Source: Macrophomina tecta (lineage: Eukaryota > Ascomycota > Dothideomycetes > Botryosphaeriales > Botryosphaeriaceae). From it: a stretch of 64,000 bases of DNA. The translations under genes were made by a program, and so were the position numbers. Every line of letters begins with the position of its first letter. The stretch's first letter is position 1. The DNA lies in assembly GCA_024180945.1 (NCBI GenBank), contig JAKSGN010000007.1, positions 3,038,001 to 3,102,000 on the forward strand, read 5' to 3'. Under the pieces are notes generated by a model that worked only from the letters and a program-made list of their open reading frames with translations, was not told the DNA's origin and made no database searches. Of the stretch, positions 44,787 through 54,339 are shown piece after piece.

Positions 44787-45692
44787 CTATTTCCCGTCAC
44801 TGCCCGAGGAATGGAGAAGTCTGGAATACACGACACCCCTGCCCCGGCTTCTCAACTCGTCGTATAAGTTTGGATGCCATGCGTTGCCTCGTTCAAAATA
44901 GCGGGCATTGTGAGACATATCGTCAGCAAAACAGACGCCAAGAAGATCCAGATTCTCAGTTCTGCATTTTGCTAAGCCGTAAGGCCCGAAATCAACGAGT
45001 GTCGTCCCTATTGCTGTATCGTCGTCGCTGTTGATACGCAGATCAAGTGAGTGGAAGGCAGCCGTGAAGTCGAATGCTTGGTATGTCGGACCGGACTTTG
45101 CGACGATTTGGTGCCATGCACTTGGGTTTCCATTGTGCTTGCGCGCCTCCTGCATGATCCGCAGGATGACTGGATCCCCAATACTGACAGATGGATAGGT
45201 GGGAAGGAGCCATTTCCCCAGATCAACAGGCTCAATCTCGATGGCGATTGAGCCGAAGATGGTGGCCGGAGTGCGTTCGTGGTGATCGGGGTGCTTCCGG
45301 ATCTCGAGAGGCAAGGCGAGCACATCAGACAGATGCAGGAAAACGCCGTCGACGTGTGGGCTTGAGTCAAGAGCAGCCAGGACATGTGAAAGCTTGGAGT
45401 GGCATCTTGGGTCATGACGAGTCTTTCCCTGTTGCCACTTTTGCCAGCCCGTCATGGTCAGCTGTACGTTGCGGCAGCCGGCGAGGATGTGCGGTTCAGC
45501 AATGGATCGCGAGGCCTCGTCGAGGCCCAGAGGAACAGTGCCGCTGAGTGCAGCGTACGAGCGCAATTTCATCAATTGTATGGAACCCAGAAGGAAGCGC
45601 TGCTGGAGGATGCGTTGCGCGTCGGGCCGTGGCTTGAGCAGTAGCGGGGGTGCAGTGGCTGTTCGACGATGCACATGAGCTACTCCTTCCAT
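44787..45692 (-). CDS. Hypothetical protein
   Basis: A 301-residue uninterrupted frame from the ATG at 45692. The composition looks globular rather than random: HVLAALDSSPHVDGVFLHL, TIFGSIAIEIEPVDLGKWLL, SAWHQIVAKSGPTYQAFDF, TTLVDFGPYGLAKCRTENL and NLYDELRSRGRGVVYS. No membrane segment, signal peptide or known motif was recognised. It is divergent from the rvt gene with a 690-base gap between starts. GC-rich DNA in this region also gives long chance frames on the opposite strand, so the ORF could be spurious or may have an unrecognised upstream exon. No function is proposed. Confidence 0.5.
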   Translation of the reverse strand: MEGVAHVHRRTATAPPLLLKPRPDAQRILQQRFLLGSIQLMKLRSYAALSGTVPLGLDEASRSIAEPHILAGCRNVQLTMTGWQKWQQGKTRHDPRCHSKLSHVLAALDSSPHVDGVFLHLSDVLALPLEIRKHPDHHERTPATIFGSIAIEIEPVDLGKWLLPTYPSVSIGDPVILRIMQEARKHNGNPSAWHQIVAKSGPTYQAFDFTAAFHSLDLRINSDDDTAIGTTLVDFGPYGLAKCRTENLDLLGVCFADDMSHNARYFERGNAWHPNLYDELRSRGRGVVYSRLLHSSGSDGK

Positions 45693-46383
45693 GCGCCTGG
45701 CTTCCCATTGTGCCGCACCAAGATAGCTGGCAGGCTACGGCCGGAATTGTGCAGGAGCAGGGCGTCCGCGACACCGGGCTGAAATTGAGTCGTGCGCAGC
45801 GCCGGCCACATGCCAAAACTAGAGCGGGGCACCACGCCGACGGTGACGATGGCTCTAGGCAGGCGAAGTTGGTTGCGGCGTCATGGGCGAGAGAGAGTCT
45901 GCCCAGGCAACCCTCCGCTCGAAGATGCTGCGCAGGGCCGGGCGGGCTGGTGACGGCGACACCGGCGGGGAGAAGGTGTCGCAGAAAAAGGGCGCAGGCA
46001 GGCGGCGACGGTGCTGGTTTGAGAGCGCTCGGTGGTCGGCGATCGGCGCAATGAACGGGCTGGCAGGCGAGCTCCAACATGGACCTGCAGCTGCCTACCC
46101 TTCTGCCTGTGCTGCTTCTCGCCATCCGAGGCGGAGCTGCAGCTGCCAGGCGGCAGACGCCTTGACTCACGGCGATCCTTCGTTCGATGGTGTCCGCTTT
46201 GGTTTGCCGCAGCGCACGCTGTTCTCCGCATGCAGCAAGCTCGCCGCTTCCACGCCCTATAAGCAGCCGTGTGCCTGCCTTTCGCAGCTTTCTCCCCATC
46301 ACCCCCTCGTCTCTTCTGCGCTCCCGCCCCGTACTCCCAGGTGAGCGATTTCCCTGCGACTCGTGCCCCATCCATCTGTTAAC
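45693..46383. promoter_or_regulatory. Upstream region of the rvt gene
   Basis: About 690 bases, GC-rich. TATAAG at 46258-46263 lies 121-126 bases before the rvt start and is followed by a C/T-rich leader, so it may be the core promoter. Confidence 0.45.
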
Positions 46384-49206
46384 ATGGACGCCAGAGGTCG
46401 AGGAAGAGGACGAGCCGGCTCCAGAGCTAGAGGTCTCCTCCGTGGAAGAGGTCGAGGTGTCCCTCCCTTCTCCATTCCCTTCTCCACAATCCGCTCTGCG
46501 CAGTCTTTCGCCGCTGTCAACAAATCCACCGACATGTCTGGAGGTGCCGTTACTTCCACCTTGCGCCATGTCACAGACCGCAAGCTTGCCAAGCTTGCAG
46601 AGCACCAGAAGTCCTTCGAAGCCCAGAAGGCCGAGTTGCTCCATGCCTGTGCAACCGAGTCCGATGCCGCCGAAAAAGTCCGCATCCTGATGGCTGGTTT
46701 TAAGAAAAACGGCATCCCCTACAGCCAGGGAGAGGCTTCCGCCAAGAACATCGAGGGGTTTCTTGAGCAGGCCCGCCATGACCCGTCCGTATCGGCTACC
46801 TTGCTCCAGGATTGGCGCGCTTGGCTGGAGCAGAACCTCGACATGCATACCGACAAGTACAACTATGCCGATCTCTTCGGACGTCTGGTCACCGAGTGGA
46901 TCGAGAACCCGAGCGACGCCATGGACGAGCTCAACGCTCATAGCGCTGCCGCCGCCACCACTCACTCCCGCCCTCCCAGCGATGAGGCAGAGTCATTTGA
47001 TATGATTGGCCGCGAGGAGATGCACGAGCAGCGCAAAATGCTAGAGAAATTCATCTTCAATGAGCCCACCATCGACACTGCTGCCATCAAGAAGTACCTC
47101 GACGATCTCTTCATCCCTGTTCCGAAAGCCAGAGGTGCCCAAAAGACTTCGCTGGAGCAACTTCGCTACAACATTTCTCACTGGGATGGCATCATCCATG
47201 TGGATGAGGACACAATCCGCTCAGCCATCCAAGGCGTCCTGAAGGCCGATCTCTTCACCGGCCCCAAGCGGGAAGTGCTCGTTGACCTCAAGTCGCGTCC
47301 GGAAGTGATCAAGGAAATGGTTGATGTTCTGCGCATGGATCTCGACTCTTTGAAGAGCTGGAACTGGCCTGGTCCCGTTCCGGTCCTGTTGCGCCGGCAG
47401 TTGAATGGCAAGTACCGCGCATACATGGACGAGGAGGTCCACACGGCCATTCTGGTCCACGTTGTTGGTGCCCATCTCGCTGTCATGCTGAGGAATGCTT
47501 TTATGGCGCACTTCAATTCCGGCGCATGGGTCCAAGCTCCTTACCGCGCAATGACAAGGGTGGACAGGCAGCGCCGCCATTACTTTCTTGGTAAGAAAAA
47601 CGTGCAGGCCGATCGTTTTTCGGTCCGCGAAATGCGGCGTTCAACTTTCCGCGACGACTGGTTCATGACGCAGATGCCTACCACTGTGGCAGAGGGAAAT
47701 CGCGACTACGGCGACGAAGCCTCGGATTCAGATGAAAACGCCAAGAGCCCGCTCGAAATCAAGCAATCTCTGCTCCGCCTTGCCACCACCGAGATGCTCG
47801 TCAACAAGAAGCTGTATGGCGAATTCACAGTCTTTACCAGCGACTTCAAGTGGTTTGGCCCTTCGATTCCCCATGCAACCATGTACACTGTTCTTGAGTA
47901 CTTCAATCTCGACCAGCGCTGGCTGGATTTCATCAAGAAATTCCTCGCAGCTCCTCTTGCCTTCACTCAGGATGGTTCAGCTGCAGAGCCAAAGGTCCGC
48001 AAGAACGGCATTCCCATGGGCCACGTGCTGGCAGACGCTCTTGGCGAGTCGGTCCTCTTCTGTCTTGACTTCGCTGTTCACCGCAAGACCAGTGGAGCCG
48101 TACTGTACCGTTTCCACGATGACCTGTGGTTCTGGGGTCAAGAGAGCACCTGTGTGCAAGCGTGGCAGACGCTGCAGGAGTTCTCGGCAATTATGGGGCT
48201 GCAGCTGAACGAAGATAAGACGGCAGCCGCGAAAGTTGTCAGCTCTGACAACCACAGCTTAGCTCCGTTGCCCAAGAAGTTACCTCGGGGCGTGATACGT
48301 TGGGGCTTCTTGAAGCTCAATCCTGAGGAGAGCCGTTGGGTCATCGACCAAGTCCAGGTTGACGACCACATCAAGGAGCTGAAGCGTCAGTTGGAAGCGT
48401 GCCGCAGTGTCTTCGCCTGGGTACAAGCCTGGAACAGCTACGTCGCACGCTTCTTCACGACCAATTTCGGGCAGCCAGCTTTCTGCCTCGGCCGCGAACA
48501 TCTCGACATGTGCATTGAGACTTTCGAACGGATCCAGCGCTCTCTCTTCACTGAGTCGGGTGCTGGAAATGTCGCAGATCACCTACGTGGGGTCATCACA
48601 GAGCGGTTTTCTGGAGCCACGGCCATCAACTGCGGGCGTCCCATCCCCGACGCTTTCTTCTACTTTCCCGTTGAGCTCGGTGGCCTTGGTTTGCTAAACC
48701 CTTTCGTACAGCTGTACGCCATGAGGGAATCCTCGCGCAAGGATCCAGCCGAGGATCTCGAGCAGGCTCTCCTTCGTGAGAAAGAAGCTTACGAGGAGTT
48801 CAAAGAACGTTTCGAGGCCGGCGAAGTCCCCTTTGACGAAACCACGCCGAAGAACCTTGAGAGCGAGCCGTTCATGAGCTTGGAAGAGTACATGCGCTTC
48901 TCGGAGCAGACTTCAGAGCAGTTAAGCGACGCGTACTCGACCCTCCTTAGTCCAACGGATGAGGCCATGGTCGACCATTCTCCTACAGTGGATACGGCTA
49001 TGAACAAGCTCCCGTCCGGAAAATACAACACCAGTGGGTTCAGTAACAGTTGGCTTGAGCTCAAACCGTACTGGAAGTGGATCGTTGCGCTGTATTTTGG
49101 CGAGACGGAGAAGCGGTTTGGTGGCCTGGCCATCTGTGAGAAGGGTTTGCTGCCGCTGGGGCTTGTCAGCATTCTGCGCAGCGAGAGGGTCAGGTGGCAG
49201 GGATGA
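46384..49206 (+). CDS. Stand-alone reverse-transcriptase-related protein (rvt family)
   Basis: A single 940-residue frame with no introns. The start at 46384 opens an RGG-like basic tail (RGRGRGRAGSRARG); an alternative ATG is at 46534. An N-terminal helical, coiled-coil-like region runs to about 250. The polymerase core follows: motif A FTSDFKWFG (Asp near 487), motif B KNGIPMGHVLADALGESV (about 541-557), motif C YRFHDDLWFWG (Asp pair near 579-580), then LQLNEDKTAA (motif D/E) and a long C-terminal domain. There is no endonuclease, integrase, gag, LTR, poly-A tail or target-site duplication, so it is not an active retroelement. This fits the domesticated single-copy rvt genes described in fungi and some bacteria (Gladyshev and Arkhipova), which keep the catalytic aspartates. 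The cellular role is unresolved. Confidence 0.88.
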   Translation: MDARGRGRGRAGSRARGLLRGRGRGVPPFSIPFSTIRSAQSFAAVNKSTDMSGGAVTSTLRHVTDRKLAKLAEHQKSFEAQKAELLHACATESDAAEKVRILMAGFKKNGIPYSQGEASAKNIEGFLEQARHDPSVSATLLQDWRAWLEQNLDMHTDKYNYADLFGRLVTEWIENPSDAMDELNAHSAAAATTHSRPPSDEAESFDMIGREEMHEQRKMLEKFIFNEPTIDTAAIKKYLDDLFIPVPKARGAQKTSLEQLRYNISHWDGIIHVDEDTIRSAIQGVLKADLFTGPKREVLVDLKSRPEVIKEMVDVLRMDLDSLKSWNWPGPVPVLLRRQLNGKYRAYMDEEVHTAILVHVVGAHLAVMLRNAFMAHFNSGAWVQAPYRAMTRVDRQRRHYFLGKKNVQADRFSVREMRRSTFRDDWFMTQMPTTVAEGNRDYGDEASDSDENAKSPLEIKQSLLRLATTEMLVNKKLYGEFTVFTSDFKWFGPSIPHATMYTVLEYFNLDQRWLDFIKKFLAAPLAFTQDGSAAEPKVRKNGIPMGHVLADALGESVLFCLDFAVHRKTSGAVLYRFHDDLWFWGQESTCVQAWQTLQEFSAIMGLQLNEDKTAAAKVVSSDNHSLAPLPKKLPRGVIRWGFLKLNPEESRWVIDQVQVDDHIKELKRQLEACRSVFAWVQAWNSYVARFFTTNFGQPAFCLGREHLDMCIETFERIQRSLFTESGAGNVADHLRGVITERFSGATAINCGRPIPDAFFYFPVELGGLGLLNPFVQLYAMRESSRKDPAEDLEQALLREKEAYEEFKERFEAGEVPFDETTPKNLESEPFMSLEEYMRFSEQTSEQLSDAYSTLLSPTDEAMVDHSPTVDTAMNKLPSGKYNTSGFSNSWLELKPYWKWIVALYFGETEKRFGGLAICEKGLLPLGLVSILRSERVRWQG

Positions 49207-50825
49207 AGGAGAGGAGAGGATGAAGGGACGGATTTGAAGGTACCATTGCATTGATCTGGCGTATTTTCGTTGGCGGCTTGAAAGATACCACACTCAGCTT
49301 TGTTTGGAAGCATCGGAAAAAAGGAATCGGCGTGAAAAGGGACTTGGGTCATGACTGGGCACCGAGAGAACGCAGAGTAAAGAGGAGCCGATAGAGAAAC
49401 AGAACGGGAAAGAGAAGCAGATGTATCATAGCATGCATTACTCAGCGTATAGCCACAGAGGCTGCAGAACAAATCGCTCACTCGCTGCAGGAAAATAGGA
49501 TATACCTCATCTCAGCCTCATGTTCCATCTTTGTGAGATCAATGGACTGAGCGGTTGAGAGTGACATGGGCGATGTCCAGGATTTATTCTTTCCAGACAT
49601 TTTTCCTCTTGAAGTTCACAACGGCGTAATTGCTGAAATATCGTGCGGCGCGAGGCTCCTTAGTTCGGAAGCACCTCAGGGGGGGAGGGGGAGGGTGGTT
49701 TCAAGCCAATCAGTCCACCTCCGTGCAACATGGGCGCCTCGAACGTCTTGCGCCTGTTAATGTGAAAGCGGAAAACTGAGCGAGCGGTTTGGCTGGCTGG
49801 ATGGATGGATTGATTGATTGATTGATGGCAGTACGCAGACTGATGGACACAGGGAAGAAAAAAAAAAAAAAAAGGATCCATCTCGCACATAAGGAAGGTC
49901 TCGGGAATAAAAAATAAAAAATGAAAGTGGTACTTGTTTCCGATAATTCAAAACATACACCAGACTCGGCGACCGATATCAATAAATAGCGCGGGTGTAG
50001 CGAGTCGAAGGAAGAATGGAAGGGAAGAAGGAATAGGAAGAAATGTTCATCTTCGCATTGGATTGCGCGCACGCATAGACGGCCAAGCAAGAACGAGGGA
50101 GAAAAGCGCGATGGACCAATGTGGCGGGGTGAGCCTATCGAGTGAAGAGGAAACACCAGCCACCTCTCCTCATCCCGGTCCAGATGAGATGGGATGCGTC
50201 GACTAACGCATTGAGCCGTTGCTGGCCACCCAAATGTGCATGCGTTGTCGATCCACGCAGCCGCAGTCCCGCCTGCTGCCGCCGCCACCGCTTCGTATTC
50301 GCGCACATTTGGGACGGTCACCGGGGTGTTGAAAGCCAGGAAAAAGCTTGTCTTTACTACCCATGTTCCTTACCTCACCCCTTCCTTTTCTACCTGTGTC
50401 TGGGCTTATGCACCCTGCAAATTTGGCTTCCAATCGGGCATCACTGTTGCCGTCTGATACTATTGTTCGAAGCACAGCGTCTATGTCAGCCTCGGTACTT
50501 CCATGCAGCTAGCCGACAGCCTGCGGAAACATTTGTAGGACGAGCGGGCTAGCAGCATGTAGTACTCCCTGCGCAACCTCGAAATTCAAGTCTACTGTGC
50601 TTAGTTTGTATTACATCGGAGCCTCTCGTTTGGATTCATACATCGAATGTAGGATGACAGGAACATGTAGCGAGCGGAAGCAACAATAGATGCAAGTGGT
50701 GAGTGGTGCATTGTTGAAGCATGAGGCAAGAAATTGTTGACATGAACAAAGAAAAGCACAATTTTAGTCAAACGATACCGACGCATGATCCCACATGTTC
50801 CACACATACTTGGACGGAGTGAGCA
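49207..50825. other. Convergent 3' interval
   Basis: 1.6 kb between the ends of the rvt gene and the wall-protein gene. It contains a tetranucleotide repeat at 49791-49828 and an A run near 49858-49873. No gene is recognised. Confidence 0.45.
49791..49828. repeat. GGCT/GGAT/TGAT tetranucleotide repeat
   Basis: Tandem four-base units that shift from GGCT to GGAT to TGAT. A simple microsatellite in non-coding DNA. Confidence 0.7.
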
Positions 50826-52440
50826 TTAGAAGAAAGCTGCCACAAGAGCAAGAATTATGGATGCAGCGGAGGTTCCCACAGAGAACTTGCCGCCAACGCC
50901 CTGGAAAACAGACAGCGGAACCGTCGGACCAGGAGGGATGCTGCTGACATTATTGTAGCCCGTTGTGACTGGGGCGGCAGTGGTAATGGCAGAAGAATCC
51001 AGAGAGTTGGGGGCAATCACCGAAAAGGTCGTTCCATTGCTGGACGCGGGAGTGAAAGGCGAAACGACTGGTGTGAGGGTTGTTGTGGGAGCTGCCTCAC
51101 CCGAGGTCGAAGACACGTCTGTGGAGGCCGGGAGCGCACCAGTGTTGTCACCAGTACTTACCGGGAAAACCGCAGTGCTGGATGTCCAGGTATCGACAGA
51201 AATCACAATCAGCGGAGAGTACGAGGTCGTCGAAACCAAACCGCTACTGGCAGGCAGGCTCATGGAAGCCTCGGCAGAAAGGCCAGTAGTTACTCCAGTG
51301 TAAAAGCTGGTGGTCGAAGGGAAATAGCCTGAAGGCCAGGTTGTGACATTGATACCCAAGGAGCTTTGAGAGGGGGAAGACGTCGTCACCGGATAATTGG
51401 ACGATTCCGGAAGTACCGAAGCCAGAGGCAAGCTGACATAGCCGGTAGACCCAGGCAGGCTAGATGGCAGGAGGGAAGAAACAGCGTAGCCAGTGGACAG
51501 ACTGGCAGACACCGGAAGCCCTACGGTAGCAGAGGTGCTGGGTGGGTTGGGAGCATAAGAGATGGTGAATTCCGAGGGATACACTACCGATAACGTGTAC
51601 GTGGATGTCGTTGTGATGAACGATGAAGGGCCGTCCAGAGTGATGGTATCCGAATGTGTGGAAATGATTGTTGAGGGCCATACGAAGGAGGCATTGACCG
51701 GAGGCCAGAACAACGAAATCGACGTGAAGCCGGTATTATAGGTCAGTGAAGAAGTGGAAGTCGTGCCAGCAATGGGTGAGGTGGGCGAAGGGGGCAGGAA
51801 GGATAAGATCAAAGCCGAAGAGCTTAAGTCAGTGGCCCACGGAAGCGCCGTGTCACTGGGTACACTGAAGTTGGGCACCGAGGGGATGGATACCGGAGAG
51901 ACCGTAGGTCCCGCCCAGGAGAAGGGAGCCGTAGTTTCCGAGGAGATGGAGACTGATGAGTACGTAGGGGTTACCCAGGAGAAGGACGTTGTGACTTCGC
52001 TGATGTGCGACGACGTCAAAGTCACCGGGCACACAGTGGTCGAAACCGGGACGTACGAGGTCAAGACCGAAGCAGAGAGGGTGGGGCAACTGGAGACGGT
52101 GCTGGGGCAGCTCGTGACAGTGACCTCGTAGGTGGCGAAGACGACGGATGTGGTGATGGCAGGGATGACGTCGACGAAGATGATGCTGGTTGTGTACTCT
52201 GGCTCGTCTTCGCACGTAGTCAGCAATTAGCGCCAAACTGAACGGAGGCCCCTTGAGGGCAGACACTCACATTGGCGTTCAGCCAGAGCCGTCCCACCAG
52301 GAGGGACATCTGAGGCCCTGTCAGTGCTCAAGCAAGCCTCGGTGGCAGGTCAGCTCGCGGGCCTTACAGCCTCCATGGGTGAGAGCTAGAGTTGCAGACA
52401 CGAGAGCGGCCAGAGCCACGGCAAGCTTGAAGCACTGCAT
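50826..52440 (-). CDS. GPI-anchored Ser/Thr-rich cell-wall protein
   Basis: Three exons: 52440-52368 (signal peptide), 52309-52271 and 52207-50826, giving 497 residues. The first exon reads MQCFKLAVALAALVSATLAL, a clear secretion signal; the join continues HGGYVPPGGTALAERQYEPEYTT. An alternative acceptor 12 bases upstream in intron 1 breaks the later phase, which decides the model. The body is rich in Ser, Thr, Val and Pro, with two Cys pairs near the start (SCPSTVSSCPTL, TTVCPV) and many potential O-glycosylation sites. The C-terminus ends in a hydrophobic SIILALVAAFF after a small-residue region, a GPI attachment signal. No enzymatic motif is present, so a structural mannoprotein or adhesin-like wall protein is likely. 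Confidence 0.83.
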
Positions 52441-53700
52441 ATTTGCGAGATTTCAATGGGATCAGCAGTACTTGAGGAGCTGGGAGCCAAGGCAGAAAGA
52501 GATGGGAAGAAGAAAGCGGCGAAGCCGAGAGAGATGCGGAACGACAGTCGTCAGTTGGCTGAGAGGGAGAGAAAGAGGGGGAAGAAGATAGGAAAGTCGA
52601 TTGAAATATTGGCTGGAGCCTGCTGGGAGCGAGGAAGGAGCGAAGCTGGAAGCTGCGCGCTGGCCGCCGTCAATGAGGCCGCTCATTCAACACGGAAGTC
52701 GCGACAAGCCTCCCGTCAGCAACGAGAAGCAGCCTTGGCTGGCTGCGACAACAATCCATCACGCAAAATCAAGCAGTGCAGAAGGCAATGGCATTGACCC
52801 TTCGCCTGCCACGAGACGGGTAGCCAATTTTCAGACTCGGTGAGAGCGCCGCATGGTGGAGGTGGTCCGCCCAACTGTGGATGAGGGGGGTCATTGCTGC
52901 TTCCCAGCTTTTTGAGTGAATTCTCGGCATAGCCGTTGCCATGACAGCTGCGGATGTTTGCACGGAGGTCGTCGCACTGCCGAGCCCGCCGCCGTCGCAG
53001 CAGCAGCTTCGCGTCTGCATACCAGGCAGGCGCAGTGACCAATGGGCGTCCGCATGGCCATACAGTGCCCGCAGAAGGGAGTGGATCTCCGTTCCTTTGG
53101 CTGATGTAGAGATCAAGCGCAGCGGGAGGGGTACGGCGCCCGGCCTTCCAAGATGCCCACCAGCTGCAGCTTGGAAATGACGGCGGGCTGCACGACTGGC
53201 GGACGATTCGCAGCGACGGCCGCACAGGAGCGTTTCAGCTTTAGAGGTTGCACAGAAGAGCGGCCAGGCTGCTGCGGGCGCCCAGTCAGTTGGCTGCATC
53301 TGCGCGCAGCAAAAAGGGCAGGCACAGACACACGCCCCCCGGCCCGCCCATCTGGTCACCCCGGTCCGTGCGCTCGCTTAGCGTCCGCTGCTGTTCATAA
53401 AAGCCATCCTACCCGCCAGCTCCTCCCCCTTCTTCCTCCACCGAACACCTTCGCAAGGCATTGCTAGGCGTCAGGTAAGCTTTCTTCGCTGCCTTTGGCC
53501 GGGTCCTCGCGCTGCAGTCTCGATTGAGCCTCATCTTGAGCTCCACCTGATCTGCATCGCCGCGCCCAGCCACCACATTCGCATCCAGCCGGCTCACTCT
53601 TCTTCATCGCAGACATCGATCCACGAACATCTCGCTTTGAGCCTCGATCACATCTGCTTTGGCGCGCAGAATTTATCCAATCGCTACGACAATCACCAAG
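52441..53700. promoter_or_regulatory. Divergent upstream region of two wall-protein genes
   Basis: 1.26 kb separating two divergent GPI-type genes. The C/T-rich leader of the right gene spans about 53400-53700. No other gene is seen. Confidence 0.45.
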
Positions 53701-54339
53701 ATGCTCGGTCTTAAGGTCTTCCTCACCTTCGGCCTGGTCGCCATGGCCTCAGCTGGTAAGTTGGCTCACTTCTCTTTGGACCATCAGTGATAACACCAGA
53801 TCCTCCTAGGCAACCTTGCCGGTATGAACGATCTCATCCGCCGTGACGAGTGCCCCGCTACTTATGTCACCGTCACCGTCACCTCCTGCGGCGCTGCCCC
53901 CGGCACCTCTACCGCCGTCGTTCCTGGTACCACTGGCGCCCCCGAGACCACTCCCGCTTCCAACCCCGGTGGTCCCGAGTCCTCCGCTGCTCCAGTTGCC
54001 ACGTCCGCTCCCTCTGGCACCGGATCCGCTCCCGGCGAGACCACTGCTGCTGGCGCCACCGGCTCCGCCCCCGCCTCGTCGGCTCCCTCTGGCACTGAGA
54101 CGCCTGCTCCTTCGTCTGGTGCCTCCGGCAGCGCCTCGAGCCCAGCTGCGTCGTCCTCGGCTGCTGGCTCCAGCGGTGTCGGGAGCTCCGCCACTGCCAG
54201 CGCCAGCGCCAGCGCATCTGCTGCCACCTCGGCCGCTGCCTCGTCAACCGTTGCTCCTAACAGTGGCGCCTCGGCTATCAAGCTCGACAACGCCATGGCA
54301 GCTCTCTTCGCTGCTGGTGTCTTCGTTGCCCTGGCCTAA
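53701..54339 (+). CDS. Small GPI-anchored Ala/Ser/Thr-rich wall protein
   Basis: Two exons, 53701-53755 and 53810-54339, joined across a 54-base intron (GTAAGT...CTAG), give 194 residues. Exon 1 encodes MLGLKVFLTFGLVAMASAG, a signal peptide. After a short RRDECPATYVTVTVTSCG segment with two Cys, the rest is Ala/Ser/Thr/Gly/Pro repeats, including an ASASASAS run. The end KLDNAMAALFAAGVFVALA is a GPI-signal-like hydrophobic tail. This is a typical heavily O-glycosylated small wall or surface protein. No paralogue relation to the larger neighbour can be shown beyond composition and the shared divergent promoter. The repeats explain the long open frames on the other strand. Confidence 0.87.

Noticed and set aside
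45496..46965. 489-residue frame on the minus strand
   Set aside because: Antisense to the start of the rvt gene and its GC-rich upstream DNA. Its composition is low-complexity and it overlaps a well supported gene.
46384..49206. Active retrotransposon
   Set aside because: There are no LTRs, endonuclease, integrase, poly-A tail or target duplication. The single intact RT-like frame fits the rvt class.
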